A stretch of DNA of 64,000 bases from Bosea sp. BIWAKO-01. GTDB taxonomy: Bacteria; Pseudomonadota; Alphaproteobacteria; Rhizobiales; Beijerinckiaceae. The notes below the pieces were generated by a model. That model made no database searches and was not told where the DNA came from. It saw only the letters and a program-made list of their open reading frames with translations. Every line of letters starts with the position of its first letter. Position 1 is the stretch's first letter. A program made the position numbers and the translations under genes. Below are positions 44,176-53,063 of this stretch, one piece after another. The stretch lies in NCBI RefSeq assembly GCF_001748145.1, contig NZ_BCQA01000001.1, positions 682,001 through 746,000 of the forward strand, written 5' to 3'.

Positions 44176-44250
44176 CCCCGTCTCCGCTGCCGTCGTGGGG
44201 CAATCCTATACGAGTTTTGCTGCGCCGGAATGAATGGCCTGCCCGAGTTA

Positions 44251-44350
44251 GAGCATCGGCCCGAAAAGTGGATTGCGGTTTTCGGAAGGGCCGATGCAAA
44301 CATAGGGGCTAGGTCATCGGACCGGTACGATATCCGGTCCGATGCCCTAG
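44251..44350. repeat. Bipartite hairpin repeat, copy A
   Basis: Hairpin 1: GCATCGG (44253-44259) with CCGATGC (44291-44297) around CCGAAAAGTGG and GCGGTTTTCGG. Hairpin 2: 44309-44325 pairs with 44334-44350 at 16 of 17 positions (CATCGGACCGG / CCGGTCCGATG core). It fills most of the 170 bases between malonyl-CoA decarboxylase and the acid-sugar kinase gene, and its last bases form the kinase stop codon. Confidence 0.85.
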
Positions 44351-45621
44351 CGGAGCAGGCTCCACGCCTTCAGGAAGAAATCGGGCGCGCCGAAATTCCC
44401 GGATTTCAGGGCAACCGCCATCGCGGGCCTACCGACGACGCGGGTCCACGGCACACCGGGGTCGATCTCGGGGCCAATCTCGAGCGTCTGAATGCCGAGG
44501 CCCTGGACAACGGCGCCCGAGGTCTCGCCACCAGCGACGAGCAGGCGCGTGACACCGCCCTTGGCCAGGAGGCGCGCCGTTTCAGCGAAAGCCTGCTCGA
44601 CGATCTCACCGGCCTTGTCGCGGCCGAGCTGCCCCTGGATCGCGGCGACTTCGGCCGGGTCATCGCTGGAATAGACGAGAAAGGGTCGATCGGCTGGTTG
44701 CGCCAGCGCCCAATCGGCCAGGATTCGTGCCGTCTGCTCGCCTGTGGCCAGAGCGAGCGGGTCGACCTTCAGCGCGGGGTATCCGGCTTCAAGCGCCGCC
44801 TTGATCTGCCCGCGCGTGGCGGTGGAGCAGCTGCCCGAGATAATCCCAGCCCGCCCCTCGGGCGCCTCGAGATGGGCCGCAATATCGCGATCCGGCAACA
44901 GCCCTGCCTTGCGGAAGTTCTGCGGCAGCCCCATCGCGATGCCGGAGCCGCCGGTCAGCAGGATCGCTCCGTCGACAGCAGCGCCCAGCACCATCAGGTC
45001 GTCATTGGTGAGCGCGTCGGTCACGACATAGCGCACGCCCTGCCCCGCCAGCTCCACCAGCCGGTTCTTGACTGCGTCGGCCCCAGCCAGGACCGCGGCG
45101 TATCCGATATGGCCGACCGGGGTCTCGGTCTGTGCCTCCATCAGGCGCATCAGGTTTGAATCCCGCATCGGCGTCAGCGGGTGGTCCTTCATCGAGCTCT
45201 CATGCAGAGGCACGGAGCCGACGAAGAGATAACCCTGATAGATCGAGCGGCCATTCGCCGGAAAGGCCGGGCAAATGATGACGCTTTCCGCGCCGAGCCG
45301 GCGCATCAGCGCGTCCGCCACGGGGCCGATATTGCCATGCGGGGTCGAGTCGAAGGTCGAGCAATATTTGAACAGGATCTGGCGCGCACCGGCGGCGAGC
45401 AGCGCCTCGCAGGCGGCGAGCGACTGCGCCACCGCTTCCGAAACCGGATTGGTGCGCGACTTCAGCGCGACGACGACCGCATCGGCCTCCGGCAGGGTTG
45501 CATTGGCCGATGGCGCGCCGATCACCTGAACCGTCCGCATCCCGGCCCGGTTCAGCATCAGGGCGACGTCGGTCGCACCCGTCATGTCGTCGGCAATCAC
45601 ACCCAGAAGCATCCGTCCCAT
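44347..45621 (-). CDS. otnK: Four-carbon acid sugar kinase (OtnK/DtnK family)
   Basis: A 424-residue kinase of the two-domain DUF1537 family; it opens MLLGVIADDMTGATDVALML, the family's hallmark, and has the C-terminal nucleotide-binding stretch LLVAGGETSGAVV and GVPWT. OtnK phosphorylates 3-oxo-tetronate in four-carbon acid-sugar catabolism. ATG 45621 is selected; the frame reaches 45693, but a palindrome at 45645-45676 probably lies in the promoter. The partner aldolase, isomerase and dehydrogenase genes are not nearby, so the pathway here is incomplete. Its stop codon lies within hairpin repeat A. Confidence 0.78.
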   Translation of the reverse strand: MGRMLLGVIADDMTGATDVALMLNRAGMRTVQVIGAPSANATLPEADAVVVALKSRTNPVSEAVAQSLAACEALLAAGARQILFKYCSTFDSTPHGNIGPVADALMRRLGAESVIICPAFPANGRSIYQGYLFVGSVPLHESSMKDHPLTPMRDSNLMRLMEAQTETPVGHIGYAAVLAGADAVKNRLVELAGQGVRYVVTDALTNDDLMVLGAAVDGAILLTGGSGIAMGLPQNFRKAGLLPDRDIAAHLEAPEGRAGIISGSCSTATRGQIKAALEAGYPALKVDPLALATGEQTARILADWALAQPADRPFLVYSSDDPAEVAAIQGQLGRDKAGEIVEQAFAETARLLAKGGVTRLLVAGGETSGAVVQGLGIQTLEIGPEIDPGVPWTRVVGRPAMAVALKSGNFGAPDFFLKAWSLLR

Positions 45622-46004
45622 TCCCTGTTTCCAGCGCATACAAACTGCGCCTGATACCCGTATCAGTCTGGCGCAGTGCATAGCAGAGATCATGCCCTGC
45701 GCGCGCGTAGCCCGGACATGCCGGCCTCAGCCAGAAGCGGAGAGCTTGGCCGCCAACTTGCATACAAGCCGAACGGCGACCCGGGAACAATACTCCGCAA
45801 GAATGATGCAGCGCATGATCGACGGCCGCCGAAACTTGCGCCAACTTGGTGCTGAACGGGACCAACCCGGGAGGCTCTTCGCTTTCGGATTCTGCATATC
45901 GCCCTAGCGACGCAAACGGCCTGCATCCGCAGGCACACGCGCCTCATCACCATCCGGCCGCGCGAACGCGCCTCACACACAGAAAATCCAACAGGGGAAA
46001 ATCG
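45622..46004. promoter_or_regulatory. 383-base divergent promoter region with two palindromes
   Basis: Between the acid-sugar kinase and the peptide ABC operon. Palindrome 1: CTGATAC-CC-GTATCAG (45651-45666), enclosed by CTGCGCC (45645-45651) and GGCGCAG (45670-45676), 24 bases before the kinase ATG. Palindrome 2: CTTGCATACAAG (45757-45768), close to the TTGTATACAA sites of GntR-family regulators. No regulator gene is adjacent. No open reading frame of merit was found. Confidence 0.5.
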
Positions 46005-47510
46005 ATGAAGCTCCTTGCCGCGCTGGTTTCAGCGACCTTCCTGACGATAGCGAGCCTGCCAGCCATGGCGCAGGCGCCGAACACGCTGCGTGTCGGCCTG
46101 CAGGAAGACCCCGACGTGCTCGATCCCCACAAGGCGCGCACCTTCGTCGGTCGCATCGTCTTCATGGGGCTGTGCGACCGGCTGCTCGACATCACACCGG
46201 ACCTCAAGCTCGTCCCGCGGCTGGCGACCGAATGGTCATTCTCCCCTGACGGGCTGACGCTGACCATGAAGCTGCGCAGCGATGCGAAGTTCCATGACGG
46301 CGAGCCCTTCAATGCCGAAGCCGCGAAGGCCAATCTGGAGCGGGCGCGGACGCTGCCGGACTCCCTGCGGAAATCGGAACTCGCCTCGGTCGACAGTGTC
46401 GAGGCCGTCGATGCCACCACGCTCGTGCTGAAGCTCAAGCGCCCCGACGCGACCCTGCTTGCCCAATTGACCGACCGCGCCGGCATGATGCTGGCTCCCA
46501 AGAGCCTCAGCGGCGATGTCGGCGCCAAGCCGATCTGCTCCGGCCCCTACAAGTTCGTCGAGCGCGTCCAGAACGATCGCATCGTGCTGGAGAAGTTCAA
46601 GGAGCATTGGGAGGCCGCGAACTACCAGTTCGACCGGGTGCTCTATCGTTCGATCCCCGACACCACCGTGCGTCTCGCCAATCTGCGGGCCGGCGAACTC
46701 GACATGCTCGAGCGCCTTGCGCCGACGGACGTGCCTGGAGCCCGGGGCGACAAGTCGCTCAAGATCGCGAGCACATCCAATCTCGGCTACCAGGGCATCA
46801 CCATCAACACGTCCAATGGCGAGGCGGCGAGCCAGCCGATGGGCAAGGACAAGCGCGTCCGCCAGGCCCTGTCGCTCGCGATCGACCGCAAGGTCCTGAG
46901 CCAGGTCGTGTTCGAAGGGCTGTACGAGCCGATGATCCAGCCCTTCAATCCCGGCAACCCCTATCTCAGCGCCGATTTCCCGGTGCCGGCGCGCGACGTC
47001 GCCAAGGCGAAGGCGCTGCTCAAGGCAGCCGGTGCTGAAAAGGTCTCGGCCGAGCTCTTCGTCACCAACAACCCCGTCGACGCTCAGCTTGGCCAGGTCA
47101 TTCAGGCGATGGCCCAGGAAGCCGGCATCGACATCCAGATTAAATCGAGCGAGTTCGCGAGCCAGCTGCGCGACCAGCAGCAGGGCAAGTTCCAGATGAG
47201 CCGCATCGGCTGGTCCGGCCGCATCGACCCGGATGGCAATATCCACCAGTTCGTGACGACGAAGGGCAACCAGAACGACGGGCGCTACAGCAATCCGGAG
47301 GTCGACAAGCTGCTCGACCAGGCCCGCACCGCCTACGACGTGGCCGAGCGCAAGAAGCTCTACGACGCGGCGCAGGCAATCCTGCAGGACGAGTTGCCGA
47401 TCGTCTATCTCTACAACCAGACAGTGTTCTTCGCGCTGCGCTCCAGCATCGATGGCTTCGTGATCAATCCCGACGGCATGATCCGCCTCGCCGGGTTGAA
47501 GAAGAAGTGA
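46005..47510 (+). CDS. Peptide-type ABC transporter substrate-binding protein (SBP_bac_5)
   Basis: A 501-residue periplasmic protein of the DppA/OppA cluster. The Sec signal ends AMA (20-22). The mature protein begins NTLRVGLQEDPDVLDPHKAR, and LRSDAKFHDGEPFNAEAAKA is the family signature region. ATG 46005 follows GGGGA by a few bases. It is the first gene of an operon with two permeases, a gamma-glutamyltransferase and a DUF1028 protein. Gamma-glutamyl peptides or other small peptides are likely cargo by context. Confidence 0.9.
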   Translation: MKLLAALVSATFLTIASLPAMAQAPNTLRVGLQEDPDVLDPHKARTFVGRIVFMGLCDRLLDITPDLKLVPRLATEWSFSPDGLTLTMKLRSDAKFHDGEPFNAEAAKANLERARTLPDSLRKSELASVDSVEAVDATTLVLKLKRPDATLLAQLTDRAGMMLAPKSLSGDVGAKPICSGPYKFVERVQNDRIVLEKFKEHWEAANYQFDRVLYRSIPDTTVRLANLRAGELDMLERLAPTDVPGARGDKSLKIASTSNLGYQGITINTSNGEAASQPMGKDKRVRQALSLAIDRKVLSQVVFEGLYEPMIQPFNPGNPYLSADFPVPARDVAKAKALLKAAGAEKVSAELFVTNNPVDAQLGQVIQAMAQEAGIDIQIKSSEFASQLRDQQQGKFQMSRIGWSGRIDPDGNIHQFVTTKGNQNDGRYSNPEVDKLLDQARTAYDVAERKKLYDAAQAILQDELPIVYLYNQTVFFALRSSIDGFVINPDGMIRLAGLKKK

Positions 47511-47547
47511 TGAACGCCTCTTCTCGAACACGACACCTTCGTCAGCC

Positions 47548-47571
47548 CCGGTCGACCGTGATGTCGACCGG
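47548..47571. terminator. Intercistronic hairpin between peptide binding protein and permease
   Basis: CCGGTCGAC (47548-47556) pairs perfectly with GTCGACCGG (47563-47571) around CGTGAT in the 88-base gap. It likely lets the binding protein be made in excess over the permeases. Confidence 0.5.
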
Positions 47572-47598
47572 AATGGCGGCCGGGCTTGGGGCGCCCCC

Positions 47599-48546
47599 AT
47601 GCTGACCCTGATCGGCCGCCGCGTCCTGATCGCGATCCCGACACTCTTTCTGGTGTCCCTGTTCGTCTTCGCCCTGCAGCGAGCCTTGCCCGGCGATCCG
47701 TTCCTCGTCATCGCCGGCGAGGAACGTGATCCGGAGGTGATCGCCCGGCTGCGCGAAATCTACCGGATGGACGATCCGATCGTCGTCCAGTTCTTCGCCT
47801 GGCTCGGCCAGGTCGTGCAGGGCGATTTCGGTCGCTCGCTGCGAACCGGCGAGCCGGTGCTCGGGCTGATCCTGCAAAAGCTGCCTGTCACCATCCAGCT
47901 CGCCACGGCCTCGATCCTCGTCGCCGTCGCGATCGGCGTCCCGGCAGGCATCATCGCCGCCCGCAACAAGGGGACTGCCCTCGACTATTCCGCCAGTGCG
48001 CTCGCGTTGTCGGGGCTCTCGATCCCGAATTTCTGGCTCGGCATCATGCTGATCCTGCTCGTCTCGGTGGAGCTCAAGCTGCTGCCGGCGTCAGGATATG
48101 AGCCGATTTTCACCAACCCGATCGGCGCGATCGAGCGGCTGATCATGCCCGCCTTTGTGCTCGGCGGCGGGCTCGCTGCCTTCCTGATGCGCCATACGCG
48201 TGCTGCGATGCTGGAGGTCCTGCAGTCAGACTATGTCCGCACCGCGCGCGCCAAGGGGCTCGACGAGGACGCGGTCGTCAACCGCCATGCCCTGCGCAAT
48301 GCGCTGATCCCGATCATCACCCTGTCGACGCTGCTCTTCGGTGAGCTGTTGGCCGGAGCTGTGCTGACCGAACAGGTCTTCACGATTCCCGGCTTCGGCA
48401 AGCTGATTATCGACGCCGTGTTCAATCGCGACTATGGCGTGGTGCAAGGCGTCGTCCTGTGCACCGCCATCGGCTTCATCCTGATGAACCTGCTCGCCGA
48501 TCTGCTCTATATCCTCGTCAACCCGCGCCTGAGGGACGGCCAATGA
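47599..48546 (+). CDS. Peptide-type ABC transporter permease (DppB family)
   Basis: A 315-residue membrane protein with the DppB/GsiC layout: an N-terminal helix, then a large periplasmic loop (PGDPFLVIAGEERDPEVIAR), then five helices with the EAA loop DYVRTARAKGLDEDAVVNRH. Its stop overlaps the next permease start by ATGA. No ATPase gene follows, so a shared ATPase is needed. Confidence 0.93.
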   Translation: MLTLIGRRVLIAIPTLFLVSLFVFALQRALPGDPFLVIAGEERDPEVIARLREIYRMDDPIVVQFFAWLGQVVQGDFGRSLRTGEPVLGLILQKLPVTIQLATASILVAVAIGVPAGIIAARNKGTALDYSASALALSGLSIPNFWLGIMLILLVSVELKLLPASGYEPIFTNPIGAIERLIMPAFVLGGGLAAFLMRHTRAAMLEVLQSDYVRTARAKGLDEDAVVNRHALRNALIPIITLSTLLFGELLAGAVLTEQVFTIPGFGKLIIDAVFNRDYGVVQGVVLCTAIGFILMNLLADLLYILVNPRLRDGQ

Positions 48547-49433
48547 CGAATATCGCATTGGACCGCCCGTCCCCGACCGGCGCATCGGACCCATTGCCCA
48601 CGCGAAGCCCGCGTGCCTGGACGAAACTGCTGCACAACCGCTCCGCCCAGATCGGCGGGGCGCTCGTGCTGATCTTCGTGCTGATGGCCATCCTGGCGCC
48701 ATTGTTGCCGCTCGCAGACCCGTTGAAGTCGAACTTCCTCGCCATTCGGAAGCCGCCTTCGGCACTGCACTGGTTCGGCACCGACGAACTCGGCCGCGAC
48801 CAGTTGTCCCGCCTGTTCTATGGCGCGCAAACCTCGCTGCTGGCCGGCATCTTCTCGGTCTCGATCGCGTTGGCGGTCGGCGTACCGTTCGGACTGCTGG
48901 CGGGCTGGTATGGCGGCTGGATCGACATCGCCATTTCGCGCGTCACCGAAGCGATGCTGGCCTGCCCCTTCCTGATCGTCGCGATTGCGTTTGCGGCGAT
49001 CCTCGGCCCCTCCTTGACCAACGCCATGATCGCGATCGGCCTTTCGGCCGTACCGATCTTCATCCGGCTGATCAGGGGCCAGGTGCTCAGCATCAAGGCC
49101 GAGGACTTTATCGAGGGAACGCGCGCGATCGGCGCCCGCGACATGCGGATCCTGTTCCTCCACGTCCTGCCGAACACGCTTTCGCCGATCGTCGTGCAAT
49201 CCACCCTGTTCATGGCCCAGGCCATCATCCTGGAAGCGTCCCTCTCCTTCCTCGGCCTCGGCCAGCAACCTCCTGCACCGTCCTGGGGGCAGATGCTCAA
49301 CGTCGCCAAGAACTTCATGGAGCAGGCGCCGTGGATGTCGGTGGCGCCCGGCATCGCCATCTTCTTCGCCGTTCTCGGCTTCAACCTGCTCGGCGACGGC
49401 CTGCGGGACGCGCTCGACCCCAAAGAACACTAA
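48543..49433 (+). CDS. Peptide-type ABC transporter permease (DppC family)
   Basis: A 296-residue membrane protein of the DppC/GsiD family, with a 35-residue cytoplasmic lead, GTDELGRDQLSRLFYGAQTS after the first helix, and the EAA loop DFIEGTRAIGARDMRILFLH. It starts at ATG 48543, overlapping the DppB-type stop. It ends 20 bases before the gamma-glutamyltransferase gene. Confidence 0.93.
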   Translation: MTNIALDRPSPTGASDPLPTRSPRAWTKLLHNRSAQIGGALVLIFVLMAILAPLLPLADPLKSNFLAIRKPPSALHWFGTDELGRDQLSRLFYGAQTSLLAGIFSVSIALAVGVPFGLLAGWYGGWIDIAISRVTEAMLACPFLIVAIAFAAILGPSLTNAMIAIGLSAVPIFIRLIRGQVLSIKAEDFIEGTRAIGARDMRILFLHVLPNTLSPIVVQSTLFMAQAIILEASLSFLGLGQQPPAPSWGQMLNVAKNFMEQAPWMSVAPGIAIFFAVLGFNLLGDGLRDALDPKEH

Positions 49434-49453
49434 GCAAGTCTAGGGATATCACC

Positions 49454-51253
49454 ATGTTCACGACCCGCCCTGAAATCCTCGGCACCTTCGGTGTCGTCAC
49501 CTCGACGCATTGGCTGGCGACAGCATCCGGCATGGCCATGCTGGAAAAGGGCGGCAACGCCTTCGATGCCTGCGCCGCCGCAGCCTTCGTGCTTCAGGTC
49601 GTCGAACCGCATCTGGTCGGTCCGGCGGGCGACATGCCGGCCGTATTCTATTCGGCCGAGACGAAGAAAGTCGAAGTCATCTGCGCGCAGGGCCCGGCTC
49701 CCCAGGCAGCCACCATCGAGGCCTTCAAGGAACTCGGCCTCGACCTGATCCCCGGCTCGGGACTGCTCTCGACGGTCGTGCCCGGCGCCTTTGGTGGCTG
49801 GATGACGCTGCTGCGCGACCATGGCCGCCTGTCGCTGCGTGAAGTGCTCGAGCCGGCGATCGGCTATTTCGAGAACGGCCATCCGATGCTGCCGCGTGTT
49901 TCCGACACGATCGGGACCTTGACCGATCTCTTCACCGAGGAGTGGCCGACCTCGGGGGCCGTCTATCTGCCGGGCGGCAACGTGCCGAAGGGCAAGGAAC
50001 TCTTCCGCAACGTGGCGGCTGCCGAAACCTACAAGCGCATTCTGGCGGAGGCGGAAGCGGCCGGCGGCTCGCGCGAGAAGCAGCTCGAGGCTGCCTACGA
50101 CACCTGGTACAAGGGCTTCGTCGCGGAGGCGATGGACAGATTCTGCCGCACGACCGAGGCGATCGATTCCTCGGGCCGTCGCCACAAAGGCCTGCTCACC
50201 GCCGACGACATGGCGCGCTGGAAGCCGACCTACGAGACGCCCGCGAGCGTCAACTATCACGGATGGGAGGTCTTCAAGATCGGTCCCTGGGGCCAGGGCC
50301 CCGTCTTCCTGCAGACGCTGAAGATCCTGGAAGGCATCGATCTCGGCGCGATGGGGCCTGCCAGCCCGGAATTCATCCATCACGTCACCGAGGCGATGAA
50401 ACTCGCCTTCGCCGATCGTGAGGCCTATTACGGCGATCCGGATTTCGTGAAGGTGCCGATGGCGACGCTGCTTTCGGAGGATTACGCCCGTGGCCGGCGC
50501 AATCTCATCACCGACAAGGCGTCGCATGAACTGCGCCCCGGCATGATCCCCGGCTTCGAGGAGCAGGTCGGCAAGATGCTGGCGAATATCCGCATCGCCG
50601 GGCAGAGCGGCGCCGGCGGCGCAACCGTCGGCGAGCCGACGCTCGCCTCGATGGTTGCATCGTCGAAGCGCGGCGATACCGTTCATATCGACGTGATCGA
50701 CAAATGGGGCAACATGATCGCCGCCACGCCGTCTGGCGGCTGGCTGCAATCCTCGCCGGTCATCCCCGAGCTCGGCTTCCCCCTGAACTCGCGCGCGCAG
50801 GCATTCTGGCTGGAAGAGGGCCTGCCGGCCTCGCTCGCGCCTCTGAAGCGCCCACGCACCACGCTGACGCCGACGCTCGCCTTCGAGAATGGCGAACCGC
50901 GCCTGGCTTTCGGCACGCCGGGCGGCGACCAGCAGGAGCAATGGCAGCTCGGCATGTTCCTGCGCCGGGTGCATCACGGCCTGAACCTGCAGGAGGCGAT
51001 CGACCTGCCGCTGTTCCACACGCAGCACTTCCCCTCGACCTTCTATCCGCGCGAAGCGCGGCCTGGGCATCTCACGGTCGAGGAGAGCATCGGTGCCGCA
51101 GCGATCGCCGATCTCGTCCAGCGCGGCCATGATCTCGAGAAGGCTCCGGCCTGGACCGTCGGGCGCCTGACCGCCGCGGAGAAGAGCAGCAATGGCCTCT
51201 TGCGTGCCGCAGCGACGCCACGTCTGATGCAGGCCTACGCCGCCGGCCGCTGA
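49454..51253 (+). CDS. Gamma-glutamyltransferase family protein
   Basis: A 599-residue N-terminal-nucleophile hydrolase. The predicted self-cleavage and nucleophile threonine is T409 in GDTVHIDVID, followed by the glycine-rich TPSGG motif. ATASGMAMLEKGGNAFDACAA is the large-subunit opening. No signal peptide is visible, unlike the periplasmic E. coli enzyme, so this member is probably cytoplasmic and processes imported substrate. Characterised relatives act on glutathione, gamma-glutamyl peptides or acylated cephalosporins. It is co-transcribed with the peptide transporter. Confidence 0.9.
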   Translation: MFTTRPEILGTFGVVTSTHWLATASGMAMLEKGGNAFDACAAAAFVLQVVEPHLVGPAGDMPAVFYSAETKKVEVICAQGPAPQAATIEAFKELGLDLIPGSGLLSTVVPGAFGGWMTLLRDHGRLSLREVLEPAIGYFENGHPMLPRVSDTIGTLTDLFTEEWPTSGAVYLPGGNVPKGKELFRNVAAAETYKRILAEAEAAGGSREKQLEAAYDTWYKGFVAEAMDRFCRTTEAIDSSGRRHKGLLTADDMARWKPTYETPASVNYHGWEVFKIGPWGQGPVFLQTLKILEGIDLGAMGPASPEFIHHVTEAMKLAFADREAYYGDPDFVKVPMATLLSEDYARGRRNLITDKASHELRPGMIPGFEEQVGKMLANIRIAGQSGAGGATVGEPTLASMVASSKRGDTVHIDVIDKWGNMIAATPSGGWLQSSPVIPELGFPLNSRAQAFWLEEGLPASLAPLKRPRTTLTPTLAFENGEPRLAFGTPGGDQQEQWQLGMFLRRVHHGLNLQEAIDLPLFHTQHFPSTFYPREARPGHLTVEESIGAAAIADLVQRGHDLEKAPAWTVGRLTAAEKSSNGLLRAAATPRLMQAYAAGR

Positions 51254-51266
51254 GAGGGATTGCTCC

Positions 51267-51995
51267 ATGACATGGTCCATTGTCGCCCGTGACGCGGCGA
51301 CAGGCGCTTATGGCGTCGCGGTCTCCACCTGTGCCTTCGCCGTCGGCTCGCGCGTGCCGCACGGCGCGGCTCGCACGGGCGCGCTTGCCACACAGGCCTT
51401 CCTCAACCCGCTCTATGGCGTCGATGGCCTGCGGCTTCTGCTCGAAGGCCGCCCGGCGGCCGAGATCGTCGCCAACCTCACCGCAGCCGATGAGGGACGC
51501 AATCATCGCCAGCTGCACATCATCGACCGGGATGGCAAGATTGCCGCTCATACCGGTTCTGCCTGCGTCGATTGGTGCGGCTCGGTCGAAGGACCGCAGG
51601 TCTCCGTGGCTGGCAACATGCTCGCCGGGCCGCAGGTGATCGAGGAAACGCTGAAGGCCTATATCGCGGCCTCGGCGCTCGATTTCGACGAGCGCTTGCT
51701 GGTAGCGCTCGAGGCCGGAGAGCGGGCCGGCGGCGACAAGCGGGGTCGCCAGTCCTGTGCGATCCGGATCTGGTCGACCGATGCCTTTCCGAGCTTCGAC
51801 ATCCGCGTCGACGATCACGCAGACCCGCTCGCCGAACTGCGGCGGCTCTGGCGCATCGCGCACCAGCGCTCCGTGCCCTACCAGGCCGCCTCGCCGTCTC
51901 GTGCCCGACCGGCGGGGATCACGGACCGTACCGAGCTCGATCGGCTGTGCAGCGACTATGCTGCCGCGTGGAACGCGAGGCATCCCGAGAGCTGA
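51267..51995 (+). CDS. DUF1028-domain protein
   Basis: A 242-residue protein of the DUF1028 family, which has an N-terminal-nucleophile-like fold. It opens TWSIVARDAATGAYGVAVST and has the conserved QAFLNPLYG and GNMLAGPQVIEETLKAY. It is 13 bases downstream of the gamma-glutamyltransferase gene. In many genomes the family occurs beside peptide transporters and amidases. Its reaction is not established; a peptidase or amidase is the best guess. Confidence 0.88.
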   Translation: MTWSIVARDAATGAYGVAVSTCAFAVGSRVPHGAARTGALATQAFLNPLYGVDGLRLLLEGRPAAEIVANLTAADEGRNHRQLHIIDRDGKIAAHTGSACVDWCGSVEGPQVSVAGNMLAGPQVIEETLKAYIAASALDFDERLLVALEAGERAGGDKRGRQSCAIRIWSTDAFPSFDIRVDDHADPLAELRRLWRIAHQRSVPYQAASPSRARPAGITDRTELDRLCSDYAAAWNARHPES

Positions 51996-52221
51996 GCCCT
52001 CCGGCGGTCCGGGGCGTAGCACAGTGCCTCGCTCCGGCTTCTGATGGACCCGAGCACAATCTCTGCGTCAATGCTGCAACAGGGCGTCGTGTTCGTCGGC
52101 AGCCCTGTCTCCATCTTGACGCAGATCAAACACTTTCCCCGAGCGCTGGCGAAGAACGGTCCGACCGGCCGGGCGCGTTGTGATGGATCGAGTCGCCCAC
52201 CGGCAGCAGCTGGGGACCACC

Positions 52222-52911
52222 ATGACGACACGCCTTCTCCCGACCGTTCTGAGCGCCGTCCTGCTCGCGGGCACCGCCCCGACAGGCGCACAGGCCGCCG
52301 ACCTGCCCTCCTACAAGGTGCAACCCGTCGCGCCGATTCTGGCGCAATGGAGCCCCTGGATGATCCGCGGGCGCGCACTCGTCGTGGTACCGCAGGAGGA
52401 TGCCTCGCTCCGGATCGGCGGCGTCACTGTTCCCGGCGCCGATGTCAGCATCTCGACCTCGGTCGTGCCCGAACTCGACATCAGCTACTTCTTCACGAAG
52501 AACACCGCCGCTGAACTGATCCTCGGCGTCACCCCGCATCGCGTCAAAGGCGCTGGCGCTCTTGCTGGCGCTCGTATCGGCTCAGCCTGGCTGCTGCCGC
52601 CGACGCTGATGCTACAATATCACTTCACCGATCTTGGGCGCATCAAGCCCTATGTCGGCGCCGGCGTGAACTACACGGTCTTCTTCAACGAGAAGGCCAA
52701 GGGCGGCTTCACCGATTTCGATCTGAAGGACAGCTTCGGCCTCGCCCTGCAGGCCGGCTTCGACTACATGATCGACGAACACTGGGGCATCAACTTCGAC
52801 GTGAAGAAGATCTTCCTCGAGCCGAAGGTCAAGGTGAACAACGGCCTGGTCAGCGGCAAGGTCAAGATCGATCCCTGGCTGATCGGGACAGGCGTCACCT
52901 ACAAATTCTGA
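52222..52911 (+). CDS. OmpW-family outer membrane protein
   Basis: A 229-residue beta-barrel protein. The signal peptide ends at AQAA (23-26). The repeated aromatic strand pattern, the stretch PPTLMLQYHF and the C-terminal LIGTGVTYKF with terminal phenylalanine are typical of OmpW, an eight-stranded barrel for hydrophobic small molecules. ATG 52222 is chosen over 52180 because the signal peptide starts there. It is separated from the DUF1028 gene by 226 bases and ended by a terminator. Confidence 0.88.
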   Translation: MTTRLLPTVLSAVLLAGTAPTGAQAADLPSYKVQPVAPILAQWSPWMIRGRALVVVPQEDASLRIGGVTVPGADVSISTSVVPELDISYFFTKNTAAELILGVTPHRVKGAGALAGARIGSAWLLPPTLMLQYHFTDLGRIKPYVGAGVNYTVFFNEKAKGGFTDFDLKDSFGLALQAGFDYMIDEHWGINFDVKKIFLEPKVKVNNGLVSGKVKIDPWLIGTGVTYKF

Positions 52912-52925
52912 GCTGAATAATGTTC

Positions 52926-52957
52926 AGGCTCCCCCGCCGGACGCGGCGAGGGAGCCT
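52926..52957 (+). terminator. Hairpin terminator after the OmpW-like gene
   Basis: AGGCTCCC (52926-52933) pairs with GGGAGCCT (52950-52957), with further pairing in CCGCCG / CGGCG inside. It lies 14 bases after the stop; only two T residues follow. Confidence 0.65.
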
Positions 52958-52960
52958 TGA

Positions 52961-53057
52961 GAATCGGTTCCGAAAGTGGATTGCGGCTTGGGAAAGCCGA
53001 TGCAGACACAGAAGGCAGGATCATCGGACCGGCGACGCGGTCGGGTCCGATGATCCT
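52961..53057. repeat. Bipartite hairpin repeat, copy B
   Basis: Hairpin 1: ATCGG (52963-52967) with CCGAT (52997-53001) around CCGAAAGTGG and GCGGCTTGGG. Hairpin 2: AGGATCATCGGACC (53017-53030) with GGTCCGATGATCCT (53044-53057), a 14-bp perfect stem. It ends seven bases before the stop codon of the minus-strand D-threonine aldolase-like gene. Confidence 0.85.
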
Positions 53058-53063
53058 GGCGTA

